Source: [Clostridium] colinum (GTDB lineage Bacteria > Bacillota > Clostridia > Lachnospirales > CAG-274). Taken from it: 64,000 bases of DNA. The notes under the pieces are model-generated. The model saw nothing but the letters and a program-made list of their open reading frames with translations. It was not told the DNA's origin and made no database searches. Positions 15,165 through 23,990 of the stretch are shown here, piece after piece (position 1 is the first letter of the stretch; every line of letters begins with the position of its first letter). The stretch is taken from positions 1,922,001-1,986,000 of the forward strand of contig NZ_OW712331.1 in the NCBI RefSeq assembly GCF_940677205.1. The letters run 5' to 3'. Position numbers and translations under genes: made by a program.

Positions 15165-16913
15165 TTACTCCAAAAAATCATCTATTATAGCTAAGTAATC
15201 ATCTATGTAATTTCCTCTGTCGTCTGTATGATAATAAGCTAATTTAAATGCACATAGTGTTGCGTCCACAGGGTCAACCCTACTTGTGCTTTTATCTTTG
15301 TCTATTTTAATAAAACCATTATTAGTTTTTATAATAGCATTAGCCATTGCATAGTTTAATACAGGGTTATATTCGCAAATAATATTACCACTGTATACCT
15401 CTTCTCTAAAGCCACTTGTACTTTCGTTTAATGATTTATGACTTTGATATACTTCTTCTACTGTGTAGCCTTTTTCACTACACTCAAGCATTAATTTAGA
15501 TGCATTATGCATATCAAAACAAAAACATTCTATATTTAACCCTTTTTTGTTACAAAAATCTTCTACATATTTAAGTACAACATTTTGGTCAACTACAGGT
15601 GTATTAGTAATGGTAATGTATCCTCTTTCTACCCATAAATCGTAAGGTTGCTTGTCTTTTATAATTCTTTCCCTTAATTTTTCTACATTTGGTATAAATG
15701 AGTGGCTAAAAAGTATATATTTTTTTATTTTATCAATAGTTATAGGTATAATAAAACTAACTGATGTTAAATCTATTTTTGCCGACATATCAAAGCCTAC
15801 ATATACAGATTTATTATTAATATCCATGTCTATATAATCTACTGTACACGCTTTCCATTTAGCCATATTAATATAGCTATTTTCTCCAGCTTGCACCCAC
15901 ATATCTAAACATTTTGTTTTAAACACGTTCATTTTTTCTGGCATATCTTTAGCTACTTTGAAAAAAGCCTCTAAATCTTCCCTTCCTTTTTCATAACTAC
16001 ATCTTATAGGGTTTGCCTTTTCCCATATTTTAGGGTCTGTTATATCATCATCTATGTCTATGTCCAGTATATCGACAAAATACATGTCGTTTTGGGAAAC
16101 TTCTTCTAAAACCTCAACACAATATTTAAATTCTTGAGTATAACAAGGCGAATTTAGGTCTACACCCGCCGTTGTTATTATCATACATATACCCTCTTTT
16201 ACATTGGAACCTAAAAACAAGTCATAAAATTCTGTTGTAGGGTGTTGGTGGTATTCATCTATAACAAGTATAGCAGGATTTGTTCCATCTCCTTTTTTAC
16301 CATCTTCTTTATTAAGTGCTCTTAAAAAACTACCTGTCTTTTTGTGTGTTATCTCTGCTTTTGTTATATTAAACCTTGTAGCTAAAGGACTGCCTCTTAA
16401 TAGATTAATACACTCATTAAATATAATTTTAGATTGTTCTTTTTTAACACCTGCACAGTAGCATTCATACAACTCTTCATTTTTAGTGCTTTGAGTAGAC
16501 ATTTCATATAGTATACAACCTGCCTCCATTTGAGACTTTGCATTTTTACGTCCAACCATTATAAATGCATTTTTAAAGCGTTTATATCCTGTTTTTATAT
16601 CTCTCCAACCATATATTTGACATAAATTAAATTTTTGCCATGCGGTTAGCTCAATAGGTTGTCCCGAAAGTATGCCTTTACTGTGTCTTAAATAGCTAAA
16701 CCATTTAACTATTTTCTCTGCCTCTTCTTCGTCCCAATAAAAAAAGAAAGTATCATCACTTTCTATCCTATCAATATCTTTTAAAAATCTTTTACAAGCT
16801 AATTTATGCTTATATCCACTAACTATAACTCCATTAATACAGTCATTTGCATATTGTATAAGTTCATCAAGTATTTTTTTAGGTTTCTTTTTAGATATCT
16901 CCAAACACTTCAT
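15165..16913 (-). CDS. terL: Terminase large subunit (Terminase_1)
   Basis: 582 residues. Walker A-like GRKNAKSQ at about 124, Walker B AILVIDEYHQHP at about 218, the TTAG coupling motif, and nuclease aspartates in YVGFDMSAKIDLTS, FCFDMHNA and the C-terminal VDPVDATLCAFKLAY. It is the packaging ATPase/nuclease. It overlaps the small-subunit gene by 23 nt and follows it without a gap. Confidence 0.92.
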   Translation of the reverse strand: MKCLEISKKKPKKILDELIQYANDCINGVIVSGYKHKLACKRFLKDIDRIESDDTFFFYWDEEEAEKIVKWFSYLRHSKGILSGQPIELTAWQKFNLCQIYGWRDIKTGYKRFKNAFIMVGRKNAKSQMEAGCILYEMSTQSTKNEELYECYCAGVKKEQSKIIFNECINLLRGSPLATRFNITKAEITHKKTGSFLRALNKEDGKKGDGTNPAILVIDEYHQHPTTEFYDLFLGSNVKEGICMIITTAGVDLNSPCYTQEFKYCVEVLEEVSQNDMYFVDILDIDIDDDITDPKIWEKANPIRCSYEKGREDLEAFFKVAKDMPEKMNVFKTKCLDMWVQAGENSYINMAKWKACTVDYIDMDINNKSVYVGFDMSAKIDLTSVSFIIPITIDKIKKYILFSHSFIPNVEKLRERIIKDKQPYDLWVERGYITITNTPVVDQNVVLKYVEDFCNKKGLNIECFCFDMHNASKLMLECSEKGYTVEEVYQSHKSLNESTSGFREEVYSGNIICEYNPVLNYAMANAIIKTNNGFIKIDKDKSTSRVDPVDATLCAFKLAYYHTDDRGNYIDDYLAIIDDFLE

Positions 16914-17379
16914 CTATACATTGCCTTTCTTTAGTTGTTTTTTGAACTGCTAACTTAAGCCTACTATCAATAGTTAGTCCACATAAACTTGCAAATCTTC
17001 TCATTTCGTCTGCATATTGTTTTTGTATTTTTATAAGTGGGTTTTCTACCATAGTATACGAACCATTTGGAAGTTGCTTTTTTATAGTTAAAACTCCACT
17101 TTCAACTATCTCACGAGTAGCTCTTATATAAAAAGAGTAGGCATTACAGTATCCAGCTATATTATTAATATCAAGATTTCCTATTACTTCTAAATTATTA
17201 AAATTTTTTATTATGCGTTTAAACTCTTTTTTTGCAATATTGTCTATAAGCCAACTAGGGGGCTTTTTTAAATCTTCTCGCCCAACTATTATAAGATTTT
17301 CTTGTTCTTCTTTTTCTTCAATTTCTTCTTTTGTAAGATGTTTAACCTGCATACTTGATAATTTTCTAGGTCTACCTAT
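16891..17379 (-). CDS. terS: Terminase small subunit, P27 family; apparent AUA start
   Basis: About 162 residues. GRPRKL near the N-terminus and KHLTKEEIEEKEEQE are family landmarks, then ENPLIKIQKQYADEMRRFAS. The conserved GRPRKL lies upstream of the first ATG (17352), which has no ribosome-binding site. AAAAGGAGG followed 8 nt later by ATA at 17379 gives a start exactly before GRPRK. It recognises the packaging site and loads the large subunit. Confidence 0.8.
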   Translation of the reverse strand: MGRPRKLSSMQVKHLTKEEIEEKEEQENLIIVGREDLKKPPSWLIDNIAKKEFKRIIKNFNNLEVIGNLDINNIAGYCNAYSFYIRATREIVESGVLTIKKQLPNGSYTMVENPLIKIQKQYADEMRRFASLCGLTIDSRLKLAVQKTTKERQCIDEVFGDI

Positions 17380-17430
17380 ATAACCAACCTCCTTTTATAT
17401 ATTTTTACCGACTTTTTTTTGAGTATTGGG

Positions 17431-17465
17431 AATTTTGCGTACAGAAAAGGGGGAGTGCGGTCTAC
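17431..17465. other. Candidate cos/packaging region
   Basis: A locally G-rich tract (TTTTGCGTACAGAAAAGGGG then GAGTGCGGTC) lies between HNH endonuclease and terS in otherwise very AT-rich DNA. HNH-terS-terL phages of the HK97 type are cohesive-end phages with cos near here. No exact cos was identified. Confidence 0.35.
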
Positions 17466-17500
17466 CATTTTTACCTTATATTTTATTTATACCCCCTATC

Positions 17501-17914
17501 CTATTTAAAATCCATATTAAACCTTTTTATAAGATTAAATAATAATTGCTGTACCTTTTGCTTATCTTCAGTCCCTTTTTTCATTAAATTATGTATCTTT
17601 CTATGATTTTTCTCAGTTAAATAAATTAAATTAGATAAAGATAACCTTTTACTAAAGTCTTCATCTAAAGCTACTATATGATGTACAACCTGTCCTTTCT
17701 CAATTTTACCTAAAACATAATAACTGTATATATCTAAATAGTTAAATTTATTTTTTATAATATTAGTTGTATCTTGCCAATCTTTTGATTTATAAAACTT
17801 TTTTTCTTTATCATTTTTATAGTTATCACTATTTGTCTTATACTTAGCTTTACAACTACATATCGTATTATATTCTAATCTAGCACTACATATAGTACAA
17901 CGTTTATATATCAT
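17501..17914 (-). CDS. HNH endonuclease
   Basis: 137 residues. Two N-terminal cysteine pairs (CTIC, CSC) and the HNH core VVHHIVALDEDFSKRLSLSN with LIYLTEKNHRKIH. In cos phages an HNH protein next to terminase is needed for DNA packaging. Start is ATG at 17914, 6 nt after AGGAG; an upstream ATG at 17935 falls inside the terminator tail. Confidence 0.85.
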   Translation of the reverse strand: MIYKRCTICSARLEYNTICSCKAKYKTNSDNYKNDKEKKFYKSKDWQDTTNIIKNKFNYLDIYSYYVLGKIEKGQVVHHIVALDEDFSKRLSLSNLIYLTEKNHRKIHNLMKKGTEDKQKVQQLLFNLIKRFNMDFK

Positions 17915-17933
17915 ACACCATCTCCTTTTTTGC

Positions 17934-17963
17934 ATAAAAAAAGCTAGAATAAATCTAGCTTTA
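17934..17963 (-). terminator. Terminator ahead of the late operon
   Basis: Stem AAAGCTAGA/TCTAGCTTT followed by T-run on the minus strand, then HNH's leader. It separates the early operon from the late operon and resembles the terminator placed before endolysin at 176-203. Confidence 0.65.
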
Positions 17964-17970
17964 AATTTGC

Positions 17971-18012
17971 GACTATAAAATTTTACACGGTCAAACTAAG
18001 TGATTTATAGTC
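17971..18012. promoter_or_regulatory. Late control region with inverted repeat
   Basis: GACTATAAAA (17971-17980) and ATTTATAGTC (18003-18012) form an inverted repeat around GGTCAAACTAAG. It lies between the DUF1492/ArpU-like gene and the late genes, where such regulators act in Gram-positive phages. Role is inferred. Confidence 0.4.
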
Positions 18013-18059
18013 TACCTCCAATAAAATTATAATTACATAATTTCTACAATAACATAATA

Positions 18060-18509
18060 TCACATATAAGAGTGCAATACAGTGCAATCTTTTAAAATTT
18101 TGTTCAATTCTTTTAAGGCCTCATTATGTTTATAAAAAATATTTCTTCTAGAATAGTTTAAAATATACATAATATCTTCCCATTTTCTAAACTCTAAATA
18201 CCTAAGCCTTAATAAATTTTTTAATGTATCATCTTCTAGTTTATCTATAATACAAGCTATTTCCCTTTTTACTTCTTCAATTTTAACATTATATAAATCT
18301 ATATCTTTTTTAAGGCTAACTAAATCTAAGGCTTTATTTTCAACTTTAGATGCAATACTACTTGCTTTTATTTCTTCACAAGATACACTTATACTATCCA
18401 TTTCTTTTAACTTTTGTTTATATTCCCTTTCTAACCTTTGTTTTATTTTTGTAAGTTTAAAGGCTCTATTTAAGTATTTTATTATATCTTTCTTTTGCTC
18501 GTCTGTCAT
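18060..18509 (-). CDS. Late transcription regulator, ArpU/DUF1492-like
   Basis: 149 residues. A helical N-terminal part is followed by a sigma-70 region 4-like helix-turn-helix (LRLRYLEFRKWEDIMYILNY, SRRNIFYKHNEALKELNKIL). This family occurs just before terminase in phages of Firmicutes and activates late genes. ATG at 18509 follows GGAGG at optimal distance. Confidence 0.75.
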   Translation of the reverse strand: MTDEQKKDIIKYLNRAFKLTKIKQRLEREYKQKLKEMDSISVSCEEIKASSIASKVENKALDLVSLKKDIDLYNVKIEEVKREIACIIDKLEDDTLKNLLRLRYLEFRKWEDIMYILNYSRRNIFYKHNEALKELNKILKDCTVLHSYM

Positions 18510-18528
18510 ATTTCCTCCATATACTAAA

Positions 18529-18885
18529 TTAGACTCTATAAGTTTTAATAGTATTTTCAACTATATCATAACAATCAGGTTGCTGACGAGTTTCATCTAA
18601 CCATTGAAGTAATACTTCTGTTAATCTTTTAGATAGTTCTTCAACTGTTTTATTTCTTCTAAATTCAAAATATACATCATATTCTCCATAAACTTCATCT
18701 TCAATTTTTTCAAGTATGTCATCTGCCCAAATATAAGGTTTATAAGGCTTAACATTAGCAATCTGTATATAGCAAGTACAACCTTGTTCTTTAGCATCCT
18801 CAATACATTCTTCTACTGTATCAAATATATCATTATCCCAATTATTGTTATTTATCTCTTTCCAAGTAAATTTCTCTGTTTTCAT
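18529..18885 (-). CDS. Conserved phage protein of unknown function
   Basis: 118 residues, acidic, starting MKTEKFTWKEINNNNWDNDI and containing EDAKEQGCTCYIQIANVKPY and WLDETRQQPDCYDIVENTIK. I do not recognise a domain. ATG at 18885 follows GGAGGAT. It is the first gene of a minus-strand pair with the DUF1492-like regulator; the genes overlap the usual early-late border. Confidence 0.65.
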   Translation of the reverse strand: MKTEKFTWKEINNNNWDNDIFDTVEECIEDAKEQGCTCYIQIANVKPYKPYIWADDILEKIEDEVYGEYDVYFEFRRNKTVEELSKRLTEVLLQWLDETRQQPDCYDIVENTIKTYRV

Positions 18886-18897
18886 ATTATCCTCCAT

Positions 18898-19026
18898 ATA
18901 ACCCCTCTAGCTTGTCCATATAGCCCCATAACATTTTTGTAGTATAATTTTACATAAAATCGTTTTTCGTTCGTTATAGGGCTTTCTAATGAATTTTAGA
19001 TGGTATATTAAAATATTAATTGTTTT
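18898..19026. other. Short gap before the DnaC-like gene end
   Basis: No convincing gene. A 15-codon frame from an ATG near 18938 lacks a ribosome-binding site. No clear terminator was found. Confidence 0.3.
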
Positions 19027-19806
19027 CTAAATCTTCAACCTATAATTCTTTTTCATATCTTTGCCTATTTCAATATTAAAAATTTTAGCCTTTTCAAATA
19101 TTCTACTCCCTATTGCTTCATCAATATCTAATATGCTTAATAAAGGCTTTTCGCTAGAGAAAATGCAAGGCTTATTATTTAAATATCTAAAATTAATTAT
19201 ATCAAACATTTTAGCCTTATCTGCTTCTGTAGGCTCTTTCCTAAAAAAGTCATCAATAAAAAGTAACCCTGTATTTTTTAATCTATACATAATATTGCTA
19301 TATTCTTCTTGCTTTTCTTGTTTTCCATAAGTTAACTGCTTTAGTTTTTCAAGTTCTTCATCACATTTTATGTACACATAGCTAATATTGTTTAACTCTC
19401 CTATATTTTTAAGAATAGCTGTACATATATGAGTTTTTCCTGCTCCAACTTGTCCTCCTATGTAAAACCAATTATCTTTAAACTTTGAAACATAATCTAT
19501 TGCTTGTCTTAATATATTTTTTTGCCATTCTTCTACTGCTTTAAAATTTTTAAATGTATAACTATCCTTGTTAGCTATTTCTGTTTTAGAAAATCTTTCT
19601 TGAGACATTTTTTTCTGTAAGCAAGAACAATATTTTGAATAAGCCTTTCCATTTTCAGCTATAAAAATAATTCCATCTCCTTTGCATATAGGACAATTTT
19701 TAATACCTAGTTGTTCCGTGTAAGGTAAGTTCTCTGAGTTCCTCGTAGTTTGTTGATTGATTAGTTGTTGTATTGCTTGTAGCTTGTCCTTTATTGCTTG
19801 ATTCAT
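19027..19806 (-). CDS. DnaC-like helicase loader
   Basis: 259 residues. An N-terminal zinc-binding segment with CPICKGDG and CSCLQ, Walker A GGQVGAGKTH, and Walker B LLFIDDFFRKE with the sensor region IFSSEKPL. This is the AAA+ DnaC/DnaI-type loader that delivers replicative helicase. ATG at 19806 has AAAGGAG upstream, inside the coding region of the preceding gene; the two genes overlap by 107 nt in different frames. Confidence 0.88.
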   Translation of the reverse strand: MNQAIKDKLQAIQQLINQQTTRNSENLPYTEQLGIKNCPICKGDGIIFIAENGKAYSKYCSCLQKKMSQERFSKTEIANKDSYTFKNFKAVEEWQKNILRQAIDYVSKFKDNWFYIGGQVGAGKTHICTAILKNIGELNNISYVYIKCDEELEKLKQLTYGKQEKQEEYSNIMYRLKNTGLLFIDDFFRKEPTEADKAKMFDIINFRYLNNKPCIFSSEKPLLSILDIDEAIGSRIFEKAKIFNIEIGKDMKKNYRLKI

Positions 19807-20512
19807 TTTGTTTACTCCTTTCTTTTTTGTAGGCCTCTAACTGAATAACAGTTTTTATGTTATTGCTTAACCAGTTATCCAATATAACAGTTATGTACTT
19901 TAACTTTCTAACATTGTTATTTATAGCTTCATCAATAGCCATACAAATAACTCCATCTTCCATTCCATCATCTTCATAACTTATTAATTTTTCTATTTCT
20001 AAACTAGAACAAGTCGGAAATACTTTCATATATTTTTGAACATAAGATTTAGGGTTGTGGTGGTGGTTGTCATATTCTACTATACTACCACTATCCTTAC
20101 CTATACTACCCTTACCTAACCTAACCTTACCTGCGTCTCCCAATGGTATGTCATCTGGTATACCAACTGTATCCAATGTGTACTCCTTGTTTTCTGTAGT
20201 GCTTAAAAGTGCCTTTTCTTCTAGGTGTATAGTCTCTTTATACCTATCATTTCTAATATAGTTATGTATCTTCCAATGCTTAATAACTACTACTCCACTT
20301 TCAAATGGTATTAAGAATTTTTTAGCGACTAATAGTTTTAAATCATCATCACTGGCCCCTGTCATTCTCATTATTTTTTTAGGGCTATTAACAAATCCGT
20401 CATCATCTGCTCTCATTGATAAATCATAATACAATAATCTACTACTTGTTGGCATATCTATAAAGCTATCACTGTCAATTATAGATTTTGCAAACATTCT
20501 TCTTTCTGCCAT
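19700..20512 (-). CDS. Phage replisome organizer, DnaD-like
   Basis: 270 residues. N-terminal winged-helix domain (MAERRMFAKSIIDSDSFIDM, LYYDLSMRADDDGFV, HWKIHNYIRNDRYKET) typical of phage replisome organizers, and a C-terminal DnaD-like segment (LEIEKLISYEDDGMEDGVIC, VRKLKYITVILDNWL). It binds the phage origin and recruits helicase through DnaC. A His/Asn-rich linker separates the domains. Confidence 0.85.
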   Translation of the reverse strand: MAERRMFAKSIIDSDSFIDMPTSSRLLYYDLSMRADDDGFVNSPKKIMRMTGASDDDLKLLVAKKFLIPFESGVVVIKHWKIHNYIRNDRYKETIHLEEKALLSTTENKEYTLDTVGIPDDIPLGDAGKVRLGKGSIGKDSGSIVEYDNHHHNPKSYVQKYMKVFPTCSSLEIEKLISYEDDGMEDGVICMAIDEAINNNVRKLKYITVILDNWLSNNIKTVIQLEAYKKERSKQNESSNKGQATSNTTTNQSTNYEELRELTLHGTTRY

Positions 20513-20522
20513 AATAACCCTC

Positions 20523-20657
20523 CTAATGTATCCCTAATGGATTTATCAATTTATAACATTCTTTACATATCAATTTATTTCGTACTGGAAAATAAGTTTC
20601 TCCTGTTTTAAATTTCTTCTCACAAATTACACATATATCTTTAGCTTTTTTACTCAT
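20523..20657 (-). CDS. Small zinc-ribbon protein (44 aa)
   Basis: MSKKAKDICVICEKKFKTGE followed by CKECY gives two CxxC knuckles spaced by about 23 residues. ATG at 20657 has AGGAGATG upstream. It is a typical short early phage protein; the role is unknown. Confidence 0.6.
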   Translation of the reverse strand: MSKKAKDICVICEKKFKTGETYFPVRNKLICKECYKLINPLGIH

Positions 20658-20668
20658 AATTACATCTC

Positions 20669-20884
20669 CTAATCATATAATCCGTTTTCTAAAATATCTT
20701 TTAAAACTTCCATTTTTTTAATTTCTGTTTTTAAAAAAATGTAAAATTCAACTACTGCACTTAAAAATTTTTCACTGTTTAATTCTGCATCAATTTCTTT
20801 TAGAATTTTCTCGATATCAATATTATTGAATTCTTTTTCTTTCAATTTTCCTATAATCTCTTGTTTTAATTCTTGTAAAAACAT
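20669..20884 (-). CDS. Hypothetical early phage protein (71 aa)
   Basis: MFLQELKQEIIGKLKEKEFN and a mostly helical, charged remainder. No family recognised. It lies in the early operon between DUF1064 and the zinc-ribbon gene with short spacings. Confidence 0.55.
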   Translation of the reverse strand: MFLQELKQEIIGKLKEKEFNNIDIEKILKEIDAELNSEKFLSAVVEFYIFLKTEIKKMEVLKDILENGLYD

Positions 20885-20895
20885 ATTAATCCCTC

Positions 20896-21249
20896 TTAAA
20901 TCACATTAAATTCAAATTTTAATCCTTTATTTATCATCATCTTTAAAAACATCTTTTCTTTAAGCCTATATACGTCCGTTTTAAGCCCTTTTACATCTTC
21001 AATAACTAAAATATCATCTTTAGCCCTAACATAGCTAAAATCGGCAATATATTCAATTTTACGATAGGTCTTGTTTTTATATTTAAATTTATCTTGCAAT
21101 AAAAACTTTGGTTGTAAAGTAAGGTTAGTTATTAACCCCGCTTTTTCTATTAATTTAAGTTCTTGATAACGTTTCGCTTCTTTCTTACTGTCAAAGGTTA
21201 TGTTATCAATAGTAACTTTTCTGTTACCATATTTGTTGTATTTTCTCAT
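20896..21249 (-). CDS. DUF1064 protein, predicted phage nuclease
   Basis: 117 residues beginning MRKYNKYGNRKVTIDNITFD, with SKKEAKRYQEL, YIADFSYVRAKDDILVIEDV and KGLKTDVYRLKEKMF. These E...D..E.K elements are those of DUF1064, a PD-(D/E)XK-like family linked to phage replication and Holliday junction processing. Confidence 0.85.
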   Translation of the reverse strand: MRKYNKYGNRKVTIDNITFDSKKEAKRYQELKLIEKAGLITNLTLQPKFLLQDKFKYKNKTYRKIEYIADFSYVRAKDDILVIEDVKGLKTDVYRLKEKMFLKMMINKGLKFEFNVI

Positions 21250-21425
21250 TCTAAATTCCCCAATTCGTTTATAAAATTTTCTAATTCTTGAGGTGTTTTT
21301 GTATTGATTTTAAATCTATCCCCATTACTTAAATATAAAATAAGTGCAGTATCACTTATTTTATCAAAATAACTAACTTGTAATTTATTATAAAAAGTAT
21401 TTTTTGTTCCAACAAATAAGTTCAT
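21246..21425 (-). CDS. Small hypothetical protein (59 aa)
   Basis: MNLFVGTKNTFYNKLQVSYF, then a beta-rich stretch and TKTPQELENFINELGNLE. ATG at 21425 follows AGGAGATAAAT; the stop overlaps the DUF1064 start (ATGA), indicating coupling. Function unknown. Confidence 0.6.
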   Translation of the reverse strand: MNLFVGTKNTFYNKLQVSYFDKISDTALILYLSNGDRFKINTKTPQELENFINELGNLE

Positions 21426-21434
21426 ATTTATCTC

Positions 21435-21842
21435 CTAAAATGGTAAATTATCATCATCTATATTCTCATCTACTATATAATAATCATCATCTTCCACTAC
21501 CTCTTGAGTATTTTTTTCTTCTGTTTTACCACCGCAAAATTCTACTTCTTCTGTAACAACATCAAAAGTATATTTTGTGTTACCGTTATTATCTTTATAA
21601 CTACCTGTCTGTATTTTTCCTGCAATAGCTATTTGTTGTCCTTTTTTAAAATAATTATTTACAAATTCTGCTTGTTTACCAAAAGAAACACAATTTATAA
21701 AGTCAACTTCTTGTTCACTATCCTTTTTATATTTTCTATTAACAGCTACACTAAAACGTGTAACTGCTAAAGACTCTTTGCTCTGTGTATATTTTATTTC
21801 TGGGTCTTTTGTAAGTCGTCCGATTAATGTTACTTTATTCAT
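21435..21842 (-). CDS. ssb: Single-stranded DNA-binding protein
   Basis: 135 residues. OB-fold motifs MNKVTLIGRLTKDPEIKYT, VDFINCVSFGKQAEF and KGQQIAIAGKIQTGSY, and the acidic C-terminal tip DDNLPF that recruits replication partners. It lies in the same operon as RecT and the replication genes. Confidence 0.93.
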   Translation of the reverse strand: MNKVTLIGRLTKDPEIKYTQSKESLAVTRFSVAVNRKYKKDSEQEVDFINCVSFGKQAEFVNNYFKKGQQIAIAGKIQTGSYKDNNGNTKYTFDVVTEEVEFCGGKTEEKNTQEVVEDDDYYIVDENIDDDNLPF

Positions 21843-22452
21843 AGTCTTCAGCCTCGTTCAAATATTTTATGATATCTGCTTTCAATTCCTCGTTTTCGCA
21901 TACAACGTCAATAATATTATCATTTTTAAATTTAACGATATGACCAATATAAAAAGTGTCGTATAATTTAGCATTTGACATTTTCTTAATAAAAACATCA
22001 TCATTAGCTTTTTTAACTTCTGCTATATTAAAAACTTCAAAAACATTATCTTTTGTAATCTTGAATGAAAACCCATCTTCTTCTCGCCAATCAAAACTTT
22101 TTTGTTCGTATTTATAGATAAATGATTTTCTATTTAATTTTTCAAGAATTGGTAAATAAAACTCAAAAATTATAGGCTTATATTTATTTATTAATGTTTT
22201 AAAATTATCGTTTTGAATGCCAAGTAATAACTCGTTGTCTACGTTAAATTTAAAACACTCTTCAATAAGTTCTCCGGTTTCTTTGTTCTTAAATTTTGCG
22301 TTTAAGTTGAAACAGTAACCACCGTTCCAAAATGAGAATTTATATTCCCAGCAAGTTTCAAGTAATTCAAATTCCTGTTGCTTATTTTGCAAAAATTCTT
22401 CAAATTCTTTAAAATTTAAATATAAATAACCGTTGTTACATTTTTTATTCAT
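21835..22452 (-). CDS. Hypothetical phage protein (205 aa)
   Basis: MNKKCNNGYLYLNFKEFEEF and many aromatic residues (CWEYKFSFWNGGYCFNLN). I do not recognise a family. ATG at 22452 follows AAGGAGGAGTG and overlaps the stop of the MBL gene, while its own end overlaps ssb, so it belongs to the recombination operon. Confidence 0.6.
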   Translation of the reverse strand: MNKKCNNGYLYLNFKEFEEFLQNKQQEFELLETCWEYKFSFWNGGYCFNLNAKFKNKETGELIEECFKFNVDNELLLGIQNDNFKTLINKYKPIIFEFYLPILEKLNRKSFIYKYEQKSFDWREEDGFSFKITKDNVFEVFNIAEVKKANDDVFIKKMSNAKLYDTFYIGHIVKFKNDNIIDVVCENEELKADIIKYLNEAEDYE

Positions 22453-23092
22453 AACACTCCTCCTTGTTAATATGCATATATATAAATTGACTGTTATACC
22501 CGATATTACTGTATATAAAGTCATCAGCTTTTTCTTTGCTTAAATGATTTTTTAAAGAGTTATATTCATATACGTACTCTCCGTTTAATTCTTTTTGTTT
22601 TATACGTTCCTTTATACCTTTTTCAGTGTAATTAGCTTCAACCATATATAAATCATAGTTTTTAGCTTCTATACCGTTTAAATTATTACAGTCTGTTGCG
22701 TAAAATAATTTAAAATTATTAAAATGAATTTTGTATCCACAATTTTCAACATTATGTTTTAGAAAAAAAGGTATAATTTTAAATGAACCATAATTATATG
22801 TTTTATCCATATCGTAAACATCTATGTTTGCTTTATTTATACCTAAAACTAATAAATCATTAACTAACCATTTACCACAACCAAAACGTACTGTAGGACG
22901 TTCTAAAGCTAAGTTTTTAAGTGTTGTTTTATTAAAATGGTCGCTATGTATATGAGTTAATAAAACAAGTTGTATTTTTTTGTGATACCCCTTTATTTTT
23001 TTAAAGGGGACACCACAATCAATTAATATGTTATCATTTATAATAGTGGCATTTCCGTTACTTCCACTACTTAAAATATTATAATTTATCAA
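22445..23092 (-). CDS. Metallo-beta-lactamase-fold hydrolase
   Basis: 215 residues with LSSGSNGNATIINDNILIDC, the metal motif THIHSDH, FFLKHNVENCGY and FYATDCNNL: the YycJ-like MBL fold often encoded beside recT in clostridial phages, probably a nuclease. Start is TTG at 23092 overlapping the recT stop. Confidence 0.85.
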   Translation of the reverse strand: MINYNILSSGSNGNATIINDNILIDCGVPFKKIKGYHKKIQLVLLTHIHSDHFNKTTLKNLALERPTVRFGCGKWLVNDLLVLGINKANIDVYDMDKTYNYGSFKIIPFFLKHNVENCGYKIHFNNFKLFYATDCNNLNGIEAKNYDLYMVEANYTEKGIKERIKQKELNGEYVYEYNSLKNHLSKEKADDFIYSNIGYNSQFIYMHINKEECYE

Positions 23093-23990
23093 AATTTATC
23101 TGCTCCGTTTCATTAACTATTTCAGTTGGCGTTGGGTCATCTATAATTTCTGGTGCATCTGGTATATTTTCTGGAGTTTCTCGTAAAAACGAACCATTTT
23201 CTATATTTATAGAACTGTCTTCAAATTCAATAGCTTGTTGAAGTTCAGTTGACAACATTCCGTATTTTGAAAATAATTGTCTTAATATCGTTTTCTTGCC
23301 CATCTCATCAAAGTTTTTATACCAATTAGAAGAGTATTTATACAGTTCTTTTTCTGGTATTTGATTATTTTCTAATTTTCTTAAACTCTCTAAATTAAAA
23401 GCTTGTGAATGCTTGTCTGCATGTGTTTCCATTTGTTTTTTGCTCCAATAAATTGCTTTTCTAAAGCCATTCACAAATTCAAACATACCATAATAACCTA
23501 TTGTTTTAGCTTGTTCCCTTTTGTCAAAATCTTCTATAAGTTTAACTTCAATTTCTTCTTCTAAAGGATTAAACTTGATAAGTTCCCCCTCTTTTATTTC
23601 TGTTACAACTATTTTTTTATAGTAACCACTTCTAATAGCTAACTGTAAGTAACCCTTATATCCCAATATAAATTGTGCATTACTGTCTACAACTTTCCAT
23701 TCATAACCACCCGTTTCTTTAGGTACTTTAACTTTTTTATCAAAAGGTATAAGATAATACTGCCCTAATACACCTGTTTTTAAGTTTAAAGTTTCTCCTA
23801 AAAGTCCTGCTCCAATAATAGATTTTGCATTACATTTTTGTAATTCTGGATTAGCAATTACTGCTGAACTTATATTTGTGATAAAACTTTGTACTTTTTT
23901 TCTATCTCCTAAAGTATCTAACATTAATTTTTGAATATCTGTAGTTTGAATAGCTACACTAAATTTACTTTTTTGAACTTGATTACTCAT
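23079..23990 (-). CDS. recT: RecT single-strand annealing recombinase
   Basis: 303 residues. IGAGLLGETLNLKTGVLGQY, FILGYKGYLQLAIRSGYYKK and the C-terminal DEMGKKTILRQLFSKYGMLS are RecT-family motifs. It anneals complementary strands in phage recombination, with the nuclease and SSB encoded downstream. ATG at 23990 follows GGAGGATATAAGT. Confidence 0.92.
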   Translation of the reverse strand: MSNQVQKSKFSVAIQTTDIQKLMLDTLGDRKKVQSFITNISSAVIANPELQKCNAKSIIGAGLLGETLNLKTGVLGQYYLIPFDKKVKVPKETGGYEWKVVDSNAQFILGYKGYLQLAIRSGYYKKIVVTEIKEGELIKFNPLEEEIEVKLIEDFDKREQAKTIGYYGMFEFVNGFRKAIYWSKKQMETHADKHSQAFNLESLRKLENNQIPEKELYKYSSNWYKNFDEMGKKTILRQLFSKYGMLSTELQQAIEFEDSSINIENGSFLRETPENIPDAPEIIDDPTPTEIVNETEQINFDKL

